Positions 4,720 to 7,384 of a stretch of DNA of 7,384 nt are shown piece by piece (position 1 is the first letter of the stretch; the number at the start of each line of letters is the position of its first letter). Origin of the DNA: Lachnospiraceae bacterium. Lineage in GTDB: Bacteria > Bacillota > Clostridia > Lachnospirales > Lachnospiraceae. The notes beneath the pieces were generated by a model. It did no database searches and was not told where the DNA came from. It saw only the letters and a program-made list of their open reading frames with translations. The stretch is taken from contig VSNJ01000185.1 of the NCBI GenBank assembly GCA_009774235.1, positions 1 to 7,384 of the forward strand, given 5' to 3'. The position numbers and the translations under genes are program-made.

Positions 4720-6591
4720 ATGTCTTATACATACGAAGAATATGATGTTGTTGTTATTGGCGCAGGACATGCAGGTTGTGAAGCAGCACTTGCATCTGCA
4801 AGGCTTGGTTTAAAAACATTAATTTTTACTGTTAGTATTGACAGTATTGCAATGATGCCGTGTAATCCTAATATTGGTGGAAGTTCAAAAGGACATCTTG
4901 TGCGTGAAGTAGATGCGCTGGGTGGTGAGATGGGAAAAAATATTGACAAGACTTTTATACAGACGAAAATGCTTAATATGTCAAAAGGTCCAGCAGTACA
5001 CTCACTTAGGGCACAGGCGGATAAAAAAGATTATAGCAGGGCAATGCGGAATGTTTTAGAAAATACAGATAATCTTGTTATTAAACAAGGTGAAGTGTCT
5101 GAAGTATTAGTGGAAGATGGAAAAGTTACAGGTGTACGTACTGTTTCAGATGCAATTTATCCATGCCATGCAGCAATTATGTGTACAGGAACTTATCTTA
5201 ATGCAAGATGTATATATGGTGATGTAAGCCAGTATACTGGACCAAATGGTCTTGCAGCAGCAAATAACCTGACAAACTGTCTTATAAAACTTGGAATAGA
5301 TGTAAGGAGGTTTAAAACCGGAACACCAGCAAGAATAGATAAAAGGACTATTGACTTTTCAAAAATGTCAGAGCAAAAAGGTGACAATAAAATTGTACCA
5401 TTTTCATTTACAAATACATCTGAAGAGCTTAAGCGGCAGCAGGTCTCATGCTGGCTTACTTATACTAATGATAAAACACATAAAATAATAATGGAAAATA
5501 TAGACAGGTCACCTTTATATTCTGGAAATATTAAGGGCACAGGTCCGAGATACTGTCCTTCGATTGAAGATAAGGTAGTAAGATTTGCTGATAAAGAAAG
5601 ACACCAGGTTTTTATTGAGCCAGAAGGAAATTATACAAATGAAATGTATGTAGGTGGGATGTCTAGTTCTCTGCCAGAAGATGTGCAGTATAAAATGTAC
5701 CATTCTGTACCAGGTCTTGAAAATGCTACAATAGTAAGAAATGCATATGCTATAGAATATGACTGTATTAATCCTGTACAATTAAAAGCTACTCTTGAGT
5801 TTAAAAATATTAGTGGTTTTTATAGTGCAGGACAGTCAAATGGAAGTTCAGGGTATGAAGAAGCAGCAGCACAAGGAATAATAGCAGGAATTAATGCTGC
5901 TATGAAAATTCTTGGTAAAGAACCTGTAATATTGGACAGGTCACAAGCTTATATAGGGGTACTTATAGATGACCTTATAACAAAAGGTACAAATGAACCA
6001 TACCGGATGATGACATCAAGAGCAGAGTACAGGCTTCTTTTAAGACAGGACAATGCAGATTTACGGCTTACAGGAATTGGATATAAAATAGGACTTATTG
6101 ATAATGAAAGATATAATAAACTTATAGAAAAAGAAAAGCTTATAGAAAGTGAAATAGAAAGAATTAAAAGTGTGAATATAGGTGCAAGGGAAGATGTACA
6201 AAGATTATTAGAAGAAAATGGAAGTACATTGTTGCAGTCTGGTGTAACTATGGCAGAATTAATAAAAAGACCAGAATTATCATATGAGAAACTTAAGCTT
6301 ATAGATACAGACAGACCAGAACTTCCTGAAGATGTAACAGAACAAGTAAATATTGCTGTAAAATATGAAGGATACATTGAAAGACAATTAAGGCAGGTTG
6401 AACAGTTTAAAAAACTTGAAGACAAGAAAATTCCAGATAATATAAATTATGATGAGGTATATAGTTTAAGGATAGAAGCTTTACAAAAACTTAAAGAATT
6501 CCGGCCTGCATCAGTAGGACAGGCATCAAGAATATCTGGTGTATCTCCAGCTGATATATCTGTTTTACTTGTATATCTTGAAAAAAATTAG
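4720..6591 (+). CDS. mnmG: tRNA uridine 5-carboxymethylaminomethyl modification enzyme MnmG (GidA)
   Basis: The 623-residue FAD-dependent protein partners MnmE in wobble-uridine modification. Seen: the dinucleotide-binding motif VVIGAGHAGCEAA (11-23, glycines 14, 16, 19), MMPCNPNIGG (45-54) with conserved C48, RYCPSIEDK (277-285) with conserved C279, the second flavin segment GQSNGSSGYEEAAAQG (371-386), and the FKTGTPARID region (198-207). The C-terminal helical part (about 550-623) with RPASVGQASRISGVSPADI (595-613) serves MnmE and tRNA binding in the family. C48 and C279 correspond to the two functional cysteines of the E. coli enzyme. ATG 4720 has TGGAGG (4706-4711) eight bases upstream and gives normal family length. 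The in-frame ATG 4672 lacks a ribosome binding site and adds 16 residues unlike the family. A 103-base gap follows mnmE, with no terminator in it; rsmG starts 17 bases after the stop. Confidence 0.97.
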   Translation: MSYTYEEYDVVVIGAGHAGCEAALASARLGLKTLIFTVSIDSIAMMPCNPNIGGSSKGHLVREVDALGGEMGKNIDKTFIQTKMLNMSKGPAVHSLRAQADKKDYSRAMRNVLENTDNLVIKQGEVSEVLVEDGKVTGVRTVSDAIYPCHAAIMCTGTYLNARCIYGDVSQYTGPNGLAAANNLTNCLIKLGIDVRRFKTGTPARIDKRTIDFSKMSEQKGDNKIVPFSFTNTSEELKRQQVSCWLTYTNDKTHKIIMENIDRSPLYSGNIKGTGPRYCPSIEDKVVRFADKERHQVFIEPEGNYTNEMYVGGMSSSLPEDVQYKMYHSVPGLENATIVRNAYAIEYDCINPVQLKATLEFKNISGFYSAGQSNGSSGYEEAAAQGIIAGINAAMKILGKEPVILDRSQAYIGVLIDDLITKGTNEPYRMMTSRAEYRLLLRQDNADLRLTGIGYKIGLIDNERYNKLIEKEKLIESEIERIKSVNIGAREDVQRLLEENGSTLLQSGVTMAELIKRPELSYEKLKLIDTDRPELPEDVTEQVNIAVKYEGYIERQLRQVEQFKKLEDKKIPDNINYDEVYSLRIEALQKLKEFRPASVGQASRISGVSPADISVLLVYLEKN

Positions 6592-6596
6592 AAAAT

Positions 6597-6600
6597 GAGG
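6597..6600 (+). promoter_or_regulatory. Ribosome binding site supporting the TTG start of rsmG
   Basis: GAGG lies eight bases before TTG 6609. No in-frame ATG or GTG near the N-terminus would keep the conserved beginning of the protein, so the TTG is accepted. The weak codon and short Shine-Dalgarno suggest modest translation. Confidence 0.65.
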
Positions 6601-6608
6601 AAATTAGA

Positions 6609-7316
6609 TTGAAAGAATTATTATATAATACTGCCTTAGAAACAGGAATAAATTTAACTGATATACAGCTTGAAAAATTCCAGATATATTATAATTTACT
6701 TATTGAAACAAATAAAGTAATGAATCTTACATCTATAACTGAAGAAAAAGATGTAGTATTAAAACATTTTATAGACAGTCTTGCAATAAAGAATTATATT
6801 GACATAAGCAATGGGAGAGTAATAGATATAGGTACAGGTGCAGGATTTCCAGGAATACCATTAGCAATTATATATAACGATACACAGTTTACATTAATGG
6901 ATTCTTTAAATAAAAGAATAAACTTTATTAACACTGTAATGGAAGAGTGCAAGCTTTATAATATAGAAACAGTTCATAGCCGTGCGGAGGATTTGGGACA
7001 TAATAATGTATACAGGGAAAAATATGATTATTGTGTTTCAAGGGCTGTTGCTGCTATACCTGTTTTATTAGAATATTGTATACCTTTTTTAAAAACTGGA
7101 GGAAAATTTATTTCTTATAAATCAGAAAAAGCAGAAGAGGAGATAAGCTTGTCTGGCAATGCACAAAAAAAGCTTGGATGCAGATTTGATAAATTATATA
7201 GTTTTGATTTACCAGGAACAGATATTTCAAGAAAATTTGTTGTTTTTGAAAAAATTAAAACTACAAATAGGGCTTATCCAAGACAAGCGGGAAAGCCCAA
7301 GAGAAGTTCTTTATAG
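6609..7316 (+). CDS. rsmG: 16S rRNA (guanine-N7)-methyltransferase RsmG (GidB)
   Basis: The 235-residue enzyme uses S-adenosylmethionine to methylate N7 of G527 in 16S rRNA (E. coli numbering), in the decoding region near the streptomycin site. In several bacteria loss of this enzyme gives low-level streptomycin resistance. Seen: the family entry NKVMNLTSITEEKDVVLKHFIDSL (35-58), the SAM-binding loop DIGTGAGFPGIPLAI (73-87), the second acidic position D98 in TLMDSLNKR, the AED segment (126-128), SRAVAAIPVLLEY (144-156), GGKFISYK (164-171), and the usual basic ending YPRQAGKPKRSSL (223-235). Length is normal and the domain is intact. It follows mnmG by 17 bases, the conserved mnmG-rsmG pairing. 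The start codon is TTG 6609. The next gene is not in the window. Confidence 0.97.
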   Translation: MKELLYNTALETGINLTDIQLEKFQIYYNLLIETNKVMNLTSITEEKDVVLKHFIDSLAIKNYIDISNGRVIDIGTGAGFPGIPLAIIYNDTQFTLMDSLNKRINFINTVMEECKLYNIETVHSRAEDLGHNNVYREKYDYCVSRAVAAIPVLLEYCIPFLKTGGKFISYKSEKAEEEISLSGNAQKKLGCRFDKLYSFDLPGTDISRKFVVFEKIKTTNRAYPRQAGKPKRSSL

Positions 7317-7337
7317 ATTAATGTTTTTTATAATCTA
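7314..7337 (+). other. Weak AT-only hairpin after rsmG
   Basis: TAGATTA (7314-7320, including the rsmG stop) pairs with TAATCTA (7331-7337) around a 10-base loop. The stem has one G-C pair and no T tract follows, so it is a poor intrinsic terminator. The remaining bases to 7384 are A/T-rich and then turn abruptly GC-rich (CCGGGCG, 7371-7377). I see no gene there beyond a six-codon ATG-to-TAG frame (7364-7384). Confidence 0.25.
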
Positions 7338-7384
7338 AATATAATAAAATTAATAAAATTGTTATGGAAGCCGGGCGTCTATAG

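Noticed and set aside
5949..6425. 158-codon open frame on the - strand
   Set aside because: Lies wholly opposite the conserved C-terminal part of mnmG, is Ser/Ile-rich as expected for an antisense shadow of AT-rich coding DNA, and matches no family I know.
7329..7345. TATAAT matches after rsmG (7329-7334 and 7340-7345) as a promoter
   Set aside because: No acceptable -35 box at 16-18 bases from either; such matches are frequent by chance in this AT-rich end.
7364..7384. Six-codon frame MEAGRL at the right end
   Set aside because: Too short and without a ribosome binding site at proper spacing; the window ends with its stop, so nothing can be concluded.

Overview
The window is a short, gene-dense piece of a strongly AT-rich low-GC Gram-positive chromosome. 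Protein wording (for example the MnmG stretch C48-N-P-N-I-G-G-S-S and the RnpA variant RHRVTR) and gene order fit the Clostridia, most likely Lachnospiraceae or a close relative. That placement is from memory of protein families, not a search. Every gene lies on the + strand, and the order is the classic origin-proximal block of bacterial chromosomes: rpmH, rnpA, yidD, yidC, khpB (jag), mnmE, mnmG, rsmG. In most Firmicutes dnaA lies just upstream of rpmH and points the other way, so bases 1-174 are probably the rpmH-proximal edge of the rpmH-dnaA (oriC) spacer.

Layout. Bases 1-174 hold a near-consensus promoter (TTGACG, 17 bp, TATAAT) and an excellent ribosome binding site for rpmH. A hairpin followed by a T tract sits on the rpmH stop codon and looks like an attenuator between rpmH and rnpA. 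rnpA, yidD, yidC and khpB follow, with ribosome binding sites before each. A convincing intrinsic terminator directly follows khpB (3087-3112). A candidate promoter (TTGGTA, 17 bp, TATAAG) begins in the T tract of that terminator and would drive mnmE-mnmG-rsmG. The last 68 bases after rsmG hold no gene I can support.

How the genes work together. The first unit makes ribosomal protein L34, the protein subunit of RNase P, the membrane-insertion helper YidD, the YidC/SpoIIIJ insertase and the RNA-binding protein KhpB/Jag. These cover ribosome building, tRNA 5' maturation and co-translational membrane protein insertion. The second unit is devoted to RNA modification: MnmE and MnmG together modify the wobble uridine of certain tRNAs, and RsmG methylates 16S rRNA at G527 (E. 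coli numbering).

For five genes the longest open frame starts too early; RBS position, secondary structure and family length favour internal starts for rnpA (GTG 372), khpB (ATG 2274), mnmE (ATG 3195) and mnmG (ATG 4720), while rsmG uses a TTG at 6609. I found no mobile element, CRISPR array, tRNA, rRNA or unknown protein family, and no evidence for an undescribed system. The points most worth a second look are an Asn in place of the groove arginine of YidC, a roughly 85-residue insertion in the YidC external loop, the attenuator between rpmH and rnpA, the abutting terminator and promoter between khpB and mnmE, and the Tyr/Asn/Arg-rich tail of KhpB.
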